A stretch of DNA of 5,436 bases from positions 1 to 5,436 of the forward strand of contig PBFV01000033.1 in assembly GCA_002718935.1 (NCBI GenBank), in the 5' to 3' direction. Of the stretch, positions 1 to 5,436 are shown one piece after another. Source of the stretch: Verrucomicrobiales bacterium. GTDB taxonomy: Bacteria > Verrucomicrobiota > Verrucomicrobiia > Limisphaerales > UBA1100. The notes under the pieces were generated by a model that saw only the letters and a list, made by a program, of their open reading frames with translations, was not told the origin of the DNA and ran no database searches. A program made the position numbers and the translations under genes. The first letter of the stretch is position 1; every line of letters begins with the position of its first letter.

Positions 1-162
1 GAGGGCGGCAAACCCGGTGAGGGCGGCAAACCCGGTGAGGGCGGCAAACCCGGTGAGGGCGGCAAACCCGGTGAGGGCGGCAAACCCGGCGAGGGCGGCA
101 AACCCGGCGAGGGCGGCAAACCCGGCGAGGGCGGCAAACCGGGACAGGGTGGTAAACCCGGT
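1..162 (+). repeat. 18-bp in-frame minisatellite, 9 visible units encoding EGGKPG
   Basis: The consensus unit is GAGGGCGGCAAACCCGGT. Units 1-4 (1-72) are identical. Units 5-7 (73-126) differ from them only in the last base (GGC for GGT). Unit 8 (127-144) has two silent changes (CCG, GGA). Unit 9 (145-162) has two silent GGT codons and one coding change, Glu to Gln. The array runs off the left edge, so the true copy number is unknown. The period is a multiple of three, so gain or loss of units keeps the frame. Divergence rises toward the 3' end, as expected when inner units are homogenised by slippage or unequal exchange and edge units decay. A further decayed trace may be the AAGCCCGGTGAA at 238-249. 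Confidence 0.97.
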
Positions 163-522
163 GAAGGGTCGGAAGCTTTGATGGAAGCGGCGATGGCGGC
201 GGCGCAGGAGATGGCCAACGCACGTTCGCAGGGGCTGAAGCCCGGTGAATCGGCTTCCGGCAATGACGGGGTGCCGGATCACAATGCGCCGCGTGTGCCG
301 CTGGAGGAACAGCCCGTGCAATTTGATCCGGAGAATCTGCCGGACCTCAAAACCATGGGGCTGGACGATTGGGCCAAGCTGCCGCCCAAGGTGGCTGCGG
401 AATTGCTCGAGAGCCAGCGCGAAAATCTGTCTCCAGAATTCCGTCAGCAGATTAATCATTACTTCCGCATCATCGGCGAACGCGCGCGTTCGCGTGATCA
501 AAAAACTCCCAGCAAACCCTAG
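1..522 (+). CDS. C-terminal part of a repeat-containing protein, (E/Q)GGKPG collagen-like tract plus helical tail (5' partial)
   Basis: The reading frame is open from base 1 to the TAG at 520-522 (173 visible residues), so the gene starts before the window. Visible residues 1-54 are nine copies of (E/Q)GGKPG. An Ala/Met-rich probable helix follows at about 59-78, then a polar linker with a stray KPGE, then a compact C-terminal region at about 109-163. That region contains W124, the LPP at 127-129, an acidic/amphipathic helix and a YF pair near 154. Similar 'W..LPP......L......P..R..I..YF' endings occur, as I recall, on uncharacterised planctomycete/verrucomicrobial proteins encoded beside toroid proteins; this is memory, not a search. 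The tail could be a small protein-interaction domain. The next gene begins 3 bases after the stop, so the two are probably co-transcribed. A start at TTG 178 or ATG 181 would exclude the repeats, but the unbroken frame through them argues against it. Function and localisation are unknown. Confidence 0.8.
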   Translation, partial: EGGKPGEGGKPGEGGKPGEGGKPGEGGKPGEGGKPGEGGKPGEGGKPGQGGKPGEGSEALMEAAMAAAQEMANARSQGLKPGESASGNDGVPDHNAPRVPLEEQPVQFDPENLPDLKTMGLDDWAKLPPKVAAELLESQRENLSPEFRQQINHYFRIIGERARSRDQKTPSKP

Positions 523-525
523 TTG

Positions 526-1626
526 ATGTTGTTGCCGTGTCACGAACTTTCCCGCCGTAAGGCCGCCTTGCTCGGCATGGCATTGCCTTCCGCCGCGTGG
601 GCGGCGGCCGGACGCAAAAAGGACCGTGTTGACATCGCCACAGACAAGGCGGCGGAGTATCTGCTGAAATCCCAGGAACGCAGTGGCGCTTTCAACGATC
701 CGAATGCGCGGCAATCGGCGAGGAACGGATACGCCATGACGGCACTGGGCATCATGGCGCTCGCCTCCATCGGGCATCAGCCGGTGGATCCCAGCCCTCA
801 AGGGCGGGCGATCAAGAAGGCCTTGGATTTTATTTTACGCAACGATCCGCAACGTGGCCGGTTAGAATATTTTGGCTGTGATGGTTCGCGCATGTACGGG
901 CATGGCATCACCACCCTATGTCTCACGGAGATGATGGGGATGGGCGTGACGCGCGCGCAGGAAAGCCGGTTGCGTGAGGTGACCGAGAAGGCTTTGCAAC
1001 TCATTCTTGTTTCTCAACAACAACCCAAGCGCGACCCGCGCCATCGCGGCGGTTGGCGGTACATGCCGAAGTCTCAAGACTCAGATTTGAGTGTGAGCGT
1101 GTGGCAAGTGATGTCCCTGCGCTCGGCGAAGAATTCCGGCTTGGATGTGCCCAAGGATGCGATCGACATGGCGGTGCGCTATCTCAAGCGCAGCTACTAT
1201 TCCCCGCGCAACGCCCGCGGCCTGCCCACTAATCTGCGCAGTGGTTGCGGTTATTTGCCGGGGCAACCACCGCGCTATTCCACCGCGGCGGCCGGGCTTC
1301 TCAGCCTGCAGGTGTGTGGTGAGTACGACACGGCGGAAGTGCGCGGTTCCACCAATTGGTTGGCCAACAAACGCGTGACCCCGACGGAGCAGTGGTTTTA
1401 TTACGGCACCTATTATTACTCGCAGGGCATGCAAAAGCGCCCGCGGCCGATCGCTGAGCGCGCCCGGCAGATTACCGAGGATTTGCTGCTTAAACTACAG
1501 CGTGCGGATGGTTCGTGGAGCGGCATGGACGGCATGGAGCGCGGTGCCGGTCGTGTGTATTGCACGGCACTGGCCACCCTGAGCCTTTCGGTGAAGCATC
1601 ACTTCCTGCCCATTTACCAGCACTAG
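526..1626 (+). CDS. Exported alpha-alpha toroid protein (prenyltransferase/squalene-cyclase-like repeats)
   Basis: This 366-residue protein belongs by pattern to the terpenoid cyclase/protein prenyltransferase alpha-alpha toroid fold. Repeated units pair a helix, a QxxxGxF/W-type turn and a second helix: about 41-82 (YLLKSQERSGAF), 97-138 (with MYGHGITTLCLTEM), 155-198 (GGWRYMP, then VWQVMSL), 213-265 (GCGYLP, then TAAAGLLSLQ) and 315-355 (LLLKLQRADGSWSG, then YCTALATLSL). The YYGTYYYSQGMQ at 292-303 and the LPIYQ near the end are typical of the uncharacterised planctomycete/verrucomicrobial branch. The N-terminus has SRRKAALLG (9-17), a hydrophobic stretch and AWAAA, a twin-arginine-like export signal with probable cleavage near 26-28. 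The class II cyclase DxDD acid motif is not preserved; the nearest stretch is DSDLS (185-189), so terpene cyclase activity should not be assumed. I chose ATG 526 over TTG 523, which adds only one residue. No clear ribosome binding site is visible; coupling to the gene 3 bases upstream is likely. Confidence 0.88.
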   Translation: MLLPCHELSRRKAALLGMALPSAAWAAAGRKKDRVDIATDKAAEYLLKSQERSGAFNDPNARQSARNGYAMTALGIMALASIGHQPVDPSPQGRAIKKALDFILRNDPQRGRLEYFGCDGSRMYGHGITTLCLTEMMGMGVTRAQESRLREVTEKALQLILVSQQQPKRDPRHRGGWRYMPKSQDSDLSVSVWQVMSLRSAKNSGLDVPKDAIDMAVRYLKRSYYSPRNARGLPTNLRSGCGYLPGQPPRYSTAAAGLLSLQVCGEYDTAEVRGSTNWLANKRVTPTEQWFYYGTYYYSQGMQKRPRPIAERARQITEDLLLKLQRADGSWSGMDGMERGAGRVYCTALATLSLSVKHHFLPIYQH

Positions 1627-1638
1627 GAATTAGGGCAC

Positions 1639-1678
1639 AAAAAAACGCCCGCATTTGCGGGCGTTGCCAAAGTTTTTT
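1639..1678. terminator. Bidirectional intrinsic terminator between converging genes
   Basis: A perfect 9-bp stem (AACGCCCGC at 1644-1652, GCGGGCGTT at 1657-1665) closes a 4-base ATTT loop. On the minus strand the stem runs straight into seven U residues (the A-run at 1639-1645), an excellent terminator for the lipoprotein/pseudopilin unit. On the plus strand a six-T run (1673-1678) follows 7 bases after the stem, a weaker but plausible terminator for the toroid gene that ends at 1626. Its position between the two converging stop codons supports the call. Confidence 0.9.
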
Positions 1679-1830
1679 CACTCACCGCCATCAGGGGGTA
1701 GGTCTGGCTTGCCTGGGGCAGGCGGGGCCTTTTTTTTCATCGGGCTTTCCTCCTCAGCACCACCGCAACCGAGCAACACGCCCGTGGCAGCTATGGCCAA
1801 TGTAACGGCTGAAATAATCAGTTTCTTCAC
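1678..1830 (-). CDS. Small lipoprotein, about 50 residues
   Basis: Read from GTG 1830 this encodes a 50-residue protein with a textbook lipoprotein signal: KK at 2-3, a hydrophobic stretch at 4-20 (LIISAVTLAIAATGVLL) and a lipobox LLGC with the lipidated cysteine at 22. Residues +2 and +3 are Gly-Gly, not Asp, so outer-membrane sorting is expected if diderm rules apply. The mature part is only 29 residues, acidic then KKK then Pro-rich (APPAPGKPDLPP), with no visible domain. In-frame TTG 1866 or GTG 1851 would add 12 or 7 residues ahead of the lysines; GTG 1830 is preferred because it puts the charged n-region at the start. No strong ribosome binding site is visible. It lies 44 bases downstream of the pseudopilin on the same strand and just before the terminator. 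Small lipoprotein genes often follow pseudopilin genes in Planctomycetes and relatives. The LptM family of tiny lipoproteins was considered, but its downstream motif is not visible. Confidence 0.68.
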   Translation of the reverse strand: MKKLIISAVTLAIAATGVLLGCGGAEEESPMKKKAPPAPGKPDLPPDGGE

Positions 1831-1874
1831 GGGCTTAATTCTCGCGTACACGTGGCATGCAGTCAATTATTTGC

Positions 1875-2657
1875 TTATGGCTTCTTTTTCGGCGTAGGCA
1901 GCACTGCAGGAGTCTGCCAGCGCTTATGCCACTCGAGTTTCCATAGTTCCTGCAACGGCACGGCTTCGACGTGGCCGTCGTTAAAGGATACATTGATGGT
2001 GCCTCCGTGGCGATCGGTGCAGAACCGGCCCATGCTGGAGTTGTTACTGCCGTGGTAGGTAGTGGCGGGGGCGTTATTTTCCATCGGCCATCCATCTACC
2101 CAGATGCAGTCCGCAAACATCGGTGCTTTGGAAGGATTACCTTCCTCAGGGGTGATATAAAGCATATCCCAGTTCCGGTGATTGGTGCCGTACATGTCTG
2201 GATGATTCCAGCCGTTGAACCCATAGCTGCCCGGCACACGACGGCCACTGTTAACCTTAGGATTGTTGTTCCAAGCGCACCAACTGCGTTTGTCATCCCC
2301 CCACCAGCCGCGAAGATCCGCGCTTGTGCTGGGGCTGAGGATGATTTGGTGGGCATTCTCAACGTAATCAAAAACCTTGTGGTACCAAAAGTTATTGTTC
2401 CAGTTTCCCCCCGCTTTATGGCCCGGATCATAGCTTCGATTGCGATAGCCGGGGTTACTGCCTTCGTTATCATCAGACCACATTTTGATGCCCTGCTGGA
2501 TGCCTTTCAAATTGTTACGGCTTTTGGCGGCGTTAGCCTTACCCTTGGCGCGGGCCAGAGCGGGGAGCAGGAGGCTGGCGAGGATGCCAATAATGGCGAT
2601 CACCACTAGCAGTTCGATGAGTGTGAATCCGCGGGTGTTGCTTTGATGTAATTTCAT
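1875..2657 (-). CDS. Type II secretion-like pseudopilin with H-X9-DG C-terminal motif
   Basis: This 260-residue protein is read from ATG 2657. It begins with a short charged leader ending R9-G10, followed by F11-T-L-I-E15 and a hydrophobic helix to about residue 33. This is the prepilin peptidase site, with cleavage after G10, N-methylation of F11 and the conserved Glu at +5. The helix is followed by the basic [11 protein letters not shown] stretch typical of verrucomicrobial pseudopilins. The middle is rich in Trp, Asn, Gly and Tyr. The C-terminus has H217, nine residues, then D227-G228, the H-X9-DG motif of the DUF1559-like processing-associated family. Such proteins are expected in the inner membrane or a pseudopilus; most exist as many paralogues whose role is unknown. 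An upstream in-frame start (2762) would add 35 residues before the leader and make the signal atypical, so 2657 is preferred. The bases before the start (TTATACCTCA) lack a Shine-Dalgarno sequence. A small lipoprotein gene follows on the same strand. Confidence 0.93.
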   Translation of the reverse strand: MKLHQSNTRGFTLIELLVVIAIIGILASLLLPALARAKGKANAAKSRNNLKGIQQGIKMWSDDNEGSNPGYRNRSYDPGHKAGGNWNNNFWYHKVFDYVENAHQIILSPSTSADLRGWWGDDKRSWCAWNNNPKVNSGRRVPGSYGFNGWNHPDMYGTNHRNWDMLYITPEEGNPSKAPMFADCIWVDGWPMENNAPATTYHGSNNSSMGRFCTDRHGGTINVSFNDGHVEAVPLQELWKLEWHKRWQTPAVLPTPKKKP

Positions 2658-2855
2658 TGAGGTATAACTGATTAAGTTAGCAATCTGCCGGGTATTTAGC
2701 ACAACACATGCCATAAAACCACGACGAAAACTATAGGGAATTGGCGTTTTTTGGATGTGCAACGGCCGTCATGCGTGGATATGACACATCCGGTAGCAAA
2801 ATCCGCGCGGGTTTCCGGATTGTCCGTTGGCCGGTTTGGGCCTACCTTTCGCGCC
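2658..2855. promoter_or_regulatory. Divergent intergenic region between the pseudopilin and zwf
   Basis: These 198 bases separate two start codons that face away from each other, so both promoters should lie here. The left half (about 2660-2755) is visibly richer in A+T than the flanking genes, as expected for promoters. I could not find a convincing -35/-10 pair with correct spacing for either direction, and the regulators of these genes cannot be deduced. Two inverted repeats lie on the zwf side: GGATGTG/CACATCC (2753-2759 and 2785-2791) and AATCCG/CGGATT (2800-2805 and 2816-2821). The region from 2751 on is also open in the zwf frame, so part of it could be translated if an upstream start is used. 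Confidence 0.5.
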
Positions 2856-4418
2856 ATGGCCGATGCCTCCATCCTCAATGCGCCGCCTCCGGGCTTGTCG
2901 GATCAGCGCCGTTCCGATGAACCCTGCACGATTGTCATTTTTGGCGCCAGTGGCGATCTCACGTGGCGCAAACTGATCCCAGCCTTGTATCATCTGTATT
3001 GCCAAGGCCAATTGCCATCGCCGTTTCGGGTGGTTGGTTTTGCGCGGCGGGATAAGACCGATGAAAGCTGGCGTGGCGAAATGCGTGCGGGTGTGACGGA
3101 ACATGCCAATGGGCCACACGACGGGCTGGAGCGTTGGGAGGAATTCGCCGCGAACCTCAGCTACCTGCGCGGCGACCTAAACGATTCCGAAGCCTACACT
3201 GCGCTGGCCGCGCGGCTGGAGCAGTTTGGCGAGCCGGCGTTGCGGGCGAACCTCGTCTTTTACCTCGCCATATCACCGAGCCTGTTTGGCCTGGCGGTCG
3301 ATCAATTACACGAGGCGGGTTTGCTCGAGCGATTGGAGGATGATGCCGCCGGATGGCAGCGTGTGGTTGTCGAGAAACCGTTCGGCAAGGATTTGCAATC
3401 GGCGCAGGAACTGAATGCCCATCTGATCCGGCATGCGCGCGAGCGGCAGATTTTTCGCATCGACCACTACCTCGGCAAGGAGACGGTGCAAAACATCATG
3501 ATGTTCCGTTTTTCGAACGCCATTTTCGAGCAGCTGTGGAACCGTGAGGCGATTGAGCACGTGCAGATCACCGTGAGCGAAAACATCGGCGTCGGCAGCC
3601 GCGGCGGGTACTTCGAGGAAGCGGGCACGCTGCGCGACATGATGCAGAATCATCTGCTGCAAATTCTTTCACTCGTCGCCATGGAGCCGCCGCCTTCGCT
3701 CGCCGCGGAGGATGTGCGCAATGAAAAGGTGAAGCTGCTAAAGTCCATCCGGCCGATAACGCCCGAGACGGTGGCGGAACATGTCGTGCGCGGACAGTAT
3801 TTTGCCGGTGCGATCAACGACGAGGCGCGCAAGGGCTATCGACAGGAGGAACGCGTGGATCCGGCGAGCAATGTGGAGACCTATGTCGCGGCAAAATTCT
3901 TCGTGGACAACTGGCGTTGGAGCGGCGTGCCGTTTTATTTGCGGACTGGCAAAAATCTCCCATTGCGCGCCAGTGAAGTGCGCGTGCAGTTTCGCCCCAC
4001 GCCCAATGTCCTTTTCGCCGCGCGCGACGATCTCGACCTGCAATCCAATGCATTGACCCTGCGCCTGCAACCCGATGAGGGCATTTTTCTGCGCTTCAAC
4101 GGCAAGGTGCCCGGTAACACCATCGCCACGCGCCCGGTGCGCATGCAGTTCGGGTACGACAGCGAGTTTGGCGCGTATACACCCGAGGCGTACGAGCGGC
4201 TGCTGCTCGAGGTGATGGCGGGCGATGCGACGTTGTTCATCCGGCGCGATGAAGTGGAAACGGCGTGGCAAATCGTCGATGCCATTCGCGAAGGCTGGGG
4301 CGATGAGCCGATTACCAACAGCGAAATTTACGCCGCCGGCACGTGGGGTCCGGAGGCAGCGGAGGAGTTGCTGGCGCGTTCCGGCCACAAGTGGCACAAC
4401 CCACAGCCAGAAAAATGA
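2856..4418 (+). CDS. zwf: Glucose-6-phosphate 1-dehydrogenase
   Basis: This cytoplasmic enzyme oxidises glucose 6-phosphate to 6-phosphoglucono-1,5-lactone with reduction of NADP+, the entry step of the oxidative pentose phosphate and Entner-Doudoroff routes. From ATG 2856 it has 520 residues, normal for the family. The N-terminal Rossmann domain carries GASGDL (30-35) followed by RKLIPAL. The substrate-binding EKPFG is at 173-177. The active-site signature RIDHYLGKE is at 201-209, with D203, H204 and K208. The second catalytic histidine is H266 in MQNHLLQ. RTGKNLP and the C-terminal YAAGTWGP are also present, so every hallmark residue is intact. The frame stays open upstream to TTG 2751, with ATG 2781 as another option, but the extra residues resemble nothing in the family; 2856 places the Rossmann motif about 30 residues in, as usual. 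The stop codon overlaps the pgl start (ATGA), indicating translational coupling with the next pathway enzyme. Confidence 0.97.
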   Translation: MADASILNAPPPGLSDQRRSDEPCTIVIFGASGDLTWRKLIPALYHLYCQGQLPSPFRVVGFARRDKTDESWRGEMRAGVTEHANGPHDGLERWEEFAANLSYLRGDLNDSEAYTALAARLEQFGEPALRANLVFYLAISPSLFGLAVDQLHEAGLLERLEDDAAGWQRVVVEKPFGKDLQSAQELNAHLIRHARERQIFRIDHYLGKETVQNIMMFRFSNAIFEQLWNREAIEHVQITVSENIGVGSRGGYFEEAGTLRDMMQNHLLQILSLVAMEPPPSLAAEDVRNEKVKLLKSIRPITPETVAEHVVRGQYFAGAINDEARKGYRQEERVDPASNVETYVAAKFFVDNWRWSGVPFYLRTGKNLPLRASEVRVQFRPTPNVLFAARDDLDLQSNALTLRLQPDEGIFLRFNGKVPGNTIATRPVRMQFGYDSEFGAYTPEAYERLLLEVMAGDATLFIRRDEVETAWQIVDAIREGWGDEPITNSEIYAAGTWGPEAAEELLARSGHKWHNPQPEK

Positions 4419-5119
4419 ACTATTCGCACGAGCAATTTGCTGATGCCGATCAACTCGCCGAAGGTGTCGCCAGCCGATGGCTTGAGCTGATTGTGCAGCG
4501 CGATGAAGCCAAGCCCTTCACCGTGGCTCTTTCCGGCGGGCGATTCCCCCGCGCTTATTATAAGGCGTTGGCAAAACAGGCGGTGGGGGTGGCTTTCAGA
4601 AACGTCCATTTTTTCTGGGGCGACGAACGCGTCGTGCCGCCAGCGGATGAGGAAAGCAATTTCAAGCTCGCCGCGGTGCCATTGCTGCTAGCGTTGAAAA
4701 TTCCCGATGAACAAGTGCACCGTGTGCTGACCGAGCGGGACGAGGCTTTTGCTGTGACTCATGCCGAGGCGGAAATTTGTCGCATAGCAGACCTCGATGC
4801 CGAGGGCCAGCCAATTGCCGATCTCGTGCTGCTTGGAATGGGAGAGGACGGCCATGTGGCGTCGCTATTCCCTGGTGACGAGGCATCCGATTCAACGGCA
4901 GTTTACCGGGTAGTCACCAGTCCCAAACCACCGCCGCGTCGCATCACACTGGGCTATCCCGCCTTGGCCGCCGCGCGCGAAGTGTGGGTGGTGCTTTCCG
5001 GTGACGGTAAGGCTGACACCTTGGCTGCCGCGATGGAGCCGGATTCAAATTTGCCGATAGCCCGCGTTTTGCGGTCGCGCACACACACGAGGATTTTCAC
5101 GGACTTCGATTTCCCGTAG
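4415..5119 (+). CDS. pgl: 6-phosphogluconolactonase
   Basis: This enzyme hydrolyses 6-phosphoglucono-1,5-lactone, the product of the preceding gene, to 6-phosphogluconate in the cytoplasm. The 234-residue protein has the size and motif order of the Pgl/DevB branch of the glucosamine-6-phosphate isomerase-like fold: LSGGRFP at 39-45 (phosphate loop), FFWGDERVVPP at 66-76 followed by ESNFKLA, GMGEDGHVASLFP at 141-153 with the catalytic-site histidine H147, and RRITLGYPAL at 175-184 leading to REVWVVLSGDGKA. These motifs separate it from NagB deaminases. ATG 4415 overlaps the zwf stop as ATGA and gives the expected length; an open frame continues upstream inside zwf but is not needed. No good Shine-Dalgarno sequence precedes it, so re-initiation by ribosomes finishing zwf is the likely mode. 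Confidence 0.96.
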   Translation: MNYSHEQFADADQLAEGVASRWLELIVQRDEAKPFTVALSGGRFPRAYYKALAKQAVGVAFRNVHFFWGDERVVPPADEESNFKLAAVPLLLALKIPDEQVHRVLTERDEAFAVTHAEAEICRIADLDAEGQPIADLVLLGMGEDGHVASLFPGDEASDSTAVYRVVTSPKPPPRRITLGYPALAAAREVWVVLSGDGKADTLAAAMEPDSNLPIARVLRSRTHTRIFTDFDFP

Positions 5120-5128
5120 CCTCCGCGC

Positions 5129-5395
5129 ATGGACGAAGCGAAACCGGACGAGCCGCAATCCCCCGAGCGAGAATCCCGCTTGCGCAGCGCACTTAAAGGG
5201 ATCAGCTGGCGGTTGCTGGCCACAACGATTACGGGATTGACCGCGTTTATCTTGTCGAAAGACGTTTGGTTAGCGGTAAAAATTGCGATGATTGAATTCC
5301 CGGCAAAGTTCATCATATATTACGCTCACGAGCGCGCCTGGGCGTCAGTGCCAATGGGCACAGTGCGTGAGTGGATTGGGTCTGGCGGAAAATGA
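5129..5395 (+). CDS. DUF2061 family small membrane protein
   Basis: This 88-residue protein resembles the DUF2061 family: a polar, charged N-terminus (1-20), then LKGISWRLLATTITG (22-36), two hydrophobic segments at about 28-43 and 47-65, and the characteristic ending E56..AK60F..YYAHERAW (64-71). Both segments are short, so it is expected to be a two-pass inner-membrane hairpin. The family has no established biochemical function; in other bacteria such domains occur alone or near sulfur-assimilation and other metabolic genes, which I recall only loosely. It starts 9 bases after the pgl stop, and its stop overlaps the next start, so it belongs to the zwf-pgl transcription unit by spacing. No ribosome binding site is obvious. 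The family assignment is from motif memory. Confidence 0.85.
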   Translation: MDEAKPDEPQSPERESRLRSALKGISWRLLATTITGLTAFILSKDVWLAVKIAMIEFPAKFIIYYAHERAWASVPMGTVREWIGSGGK

Positions 5396-5436
5396 AAATT
5401 TGGCTGGCCAGCCTGTATAGCTTGCTGACTTTGCTG
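5392..5436 (+). CDS. Start of an unidentified gene, probably membrane or exported (3' partial)
   Basis: ATG 5392 overlaps the DUF2061 stop codon as ATGA, the same arrangement as zwf/pgl. The frame is open for all 15 codons to the window edge and reads MKIWLASLYSLLTLL: one lysine, then a hydrophobic run. This suits the start of a signal peptide or a first membrane helix. Too little is present to name a family. The call rests on the overlap and the composition. Confidence 0.55.
   Translation, partial: MKIWLASLYSLLTLL

Noticed and set aside
1..162. CRISPR-like direct repeat array
   Set aside because: The 18-base units are directly abutting with no spacers and are in frame with an open coding sequence, so this is a coding minisatellite.
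178..522. A complete small gene starting at TTG 178 or ATG 181
   Set aside because: The frame is open through all the repeats to the window edge, and repeat variation is mostly silent in that frame, so the coding region extends upstream.
245..526. Overlapping plus-strand ORF in a second frame
   Set aside because: It lies inside the better-supported frame, has a Cys/Arg/Ser-rich out-of-frame composition and no recognisable motif.
1078..1092. DSDLS as a catalytic DxDD motif of a terpene cyclase
   Set aside because: The second aspartate pair is absent and the following helix aligns best with the non-catalytic toroid proteins of the same phyla.
1655..1897. Plus-strand ORF across the terminator and lipoprotein region, with a hydrophobic tail
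   Set aside because: It starts within the terminator hairpin and lies opposite the lipobox gene; its hydrophobic tail is the antisense image of that signal peptide.
1971..2609. 212-codon plus-strand ORF opposite the pseudopilin gene
   Set aside because: The minus strand carries unmistakable pseudopilin motifs over the same bases; the plus-strand product is a Val/Ala/Ile-rich mirror with no domain.
2660..2670. TTATAC just before the pseudopilin ATG (minus strand) as a -10 box for a leaderless mRNA
   Set aside because: No -35 element at suitable spacing was found, and AT-rich hexamers are frequent in this region.
3738..4397. 219-codon minus-strand ORF opposite zwf
   Set aside because: It is antisense to the highly conserved C-terminal half of zwf; long antisense frames are common in G+C-rich genes, and no family motif is visible.

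Overview
The window comes from a bacterial chromosome of moderately high G+C, most likely from the Planctomycetota/Verrucomicrobiota group, with Verrucomicrobiota favoured. Three things point there: a pseudopilin with a near-consensus [19 protein letters not shown] head and an H-X9-DG tail, a family greatly expanded in those phyla; an exported alpha-alpha toroid (prenyltransferase/squalene-cyclase-like) protein of the type common there; and weak or absent Shine-Dalgarno sequences. The phylum is an inference from protein style, not a measured placement. I see no RNA genes, CRISPR arrays, insertion sequences or phage genes.

Layout. (1) Bases 1-1626, plus strand: the 3' part of a gene whose visible beginning is nine in-frame copies of an 18-base minisatellite encoding E/Q-G-G-K-P-G, followed by a conserved-looking C-terminal helical region. 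Three bases after its stop lies a gene for an exported toroid protein with a twin-arginine-like signal. The two look like the end of one operon. (2) About 1639-1678: a strong hairpin with an A-run on its left and a T-run on its right, shared as a terminator by converging transcription units. (3) Bases 1678-2657, minus strand: an H-X9-DG pseudopilin followed by a roughly 50-residue lipoprotein, probably co-transcribed. (4) Bases 2658-2855: a divergent intergenic region holding the control sequences of both sides and two small inverted repeats. (5) Bases 2856-5436, plus strand: zwf (glucose-6-phosphate dehydrogenase) and pgl (6-phosphogluconolactonase) overlapping by ATGA, then a DUF2061 small membrane protein 9 bases later, then the first 15 codons of another gene that again overlaps by ATGA.

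How the genes work together. zwf and pgl encode the two consecutive oxidative steps from glucose 6-phosphate to 6-phosphogluconate, producing NADPH, and their overlap suggests coupled expression. The DUF2061 protein has no known biochemical role, so its place in the unit is a lead rather than an explanation. The pseudopilin/lipoprotein pair and the repeat-protein/toroid pair both look like envelope modules of unknown function. The most unusual item is the repeat tract: read in phase it has glycine at every third residue (GKP-GEG), a collagen-like pattern with alternating Lys and Glu, and it is nearly identical at DNA level, which points to recent copy-number change.

No clearly new multi-gene system is proven here. 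The best candidate for follow-up is the repeat protein/toroid pair.
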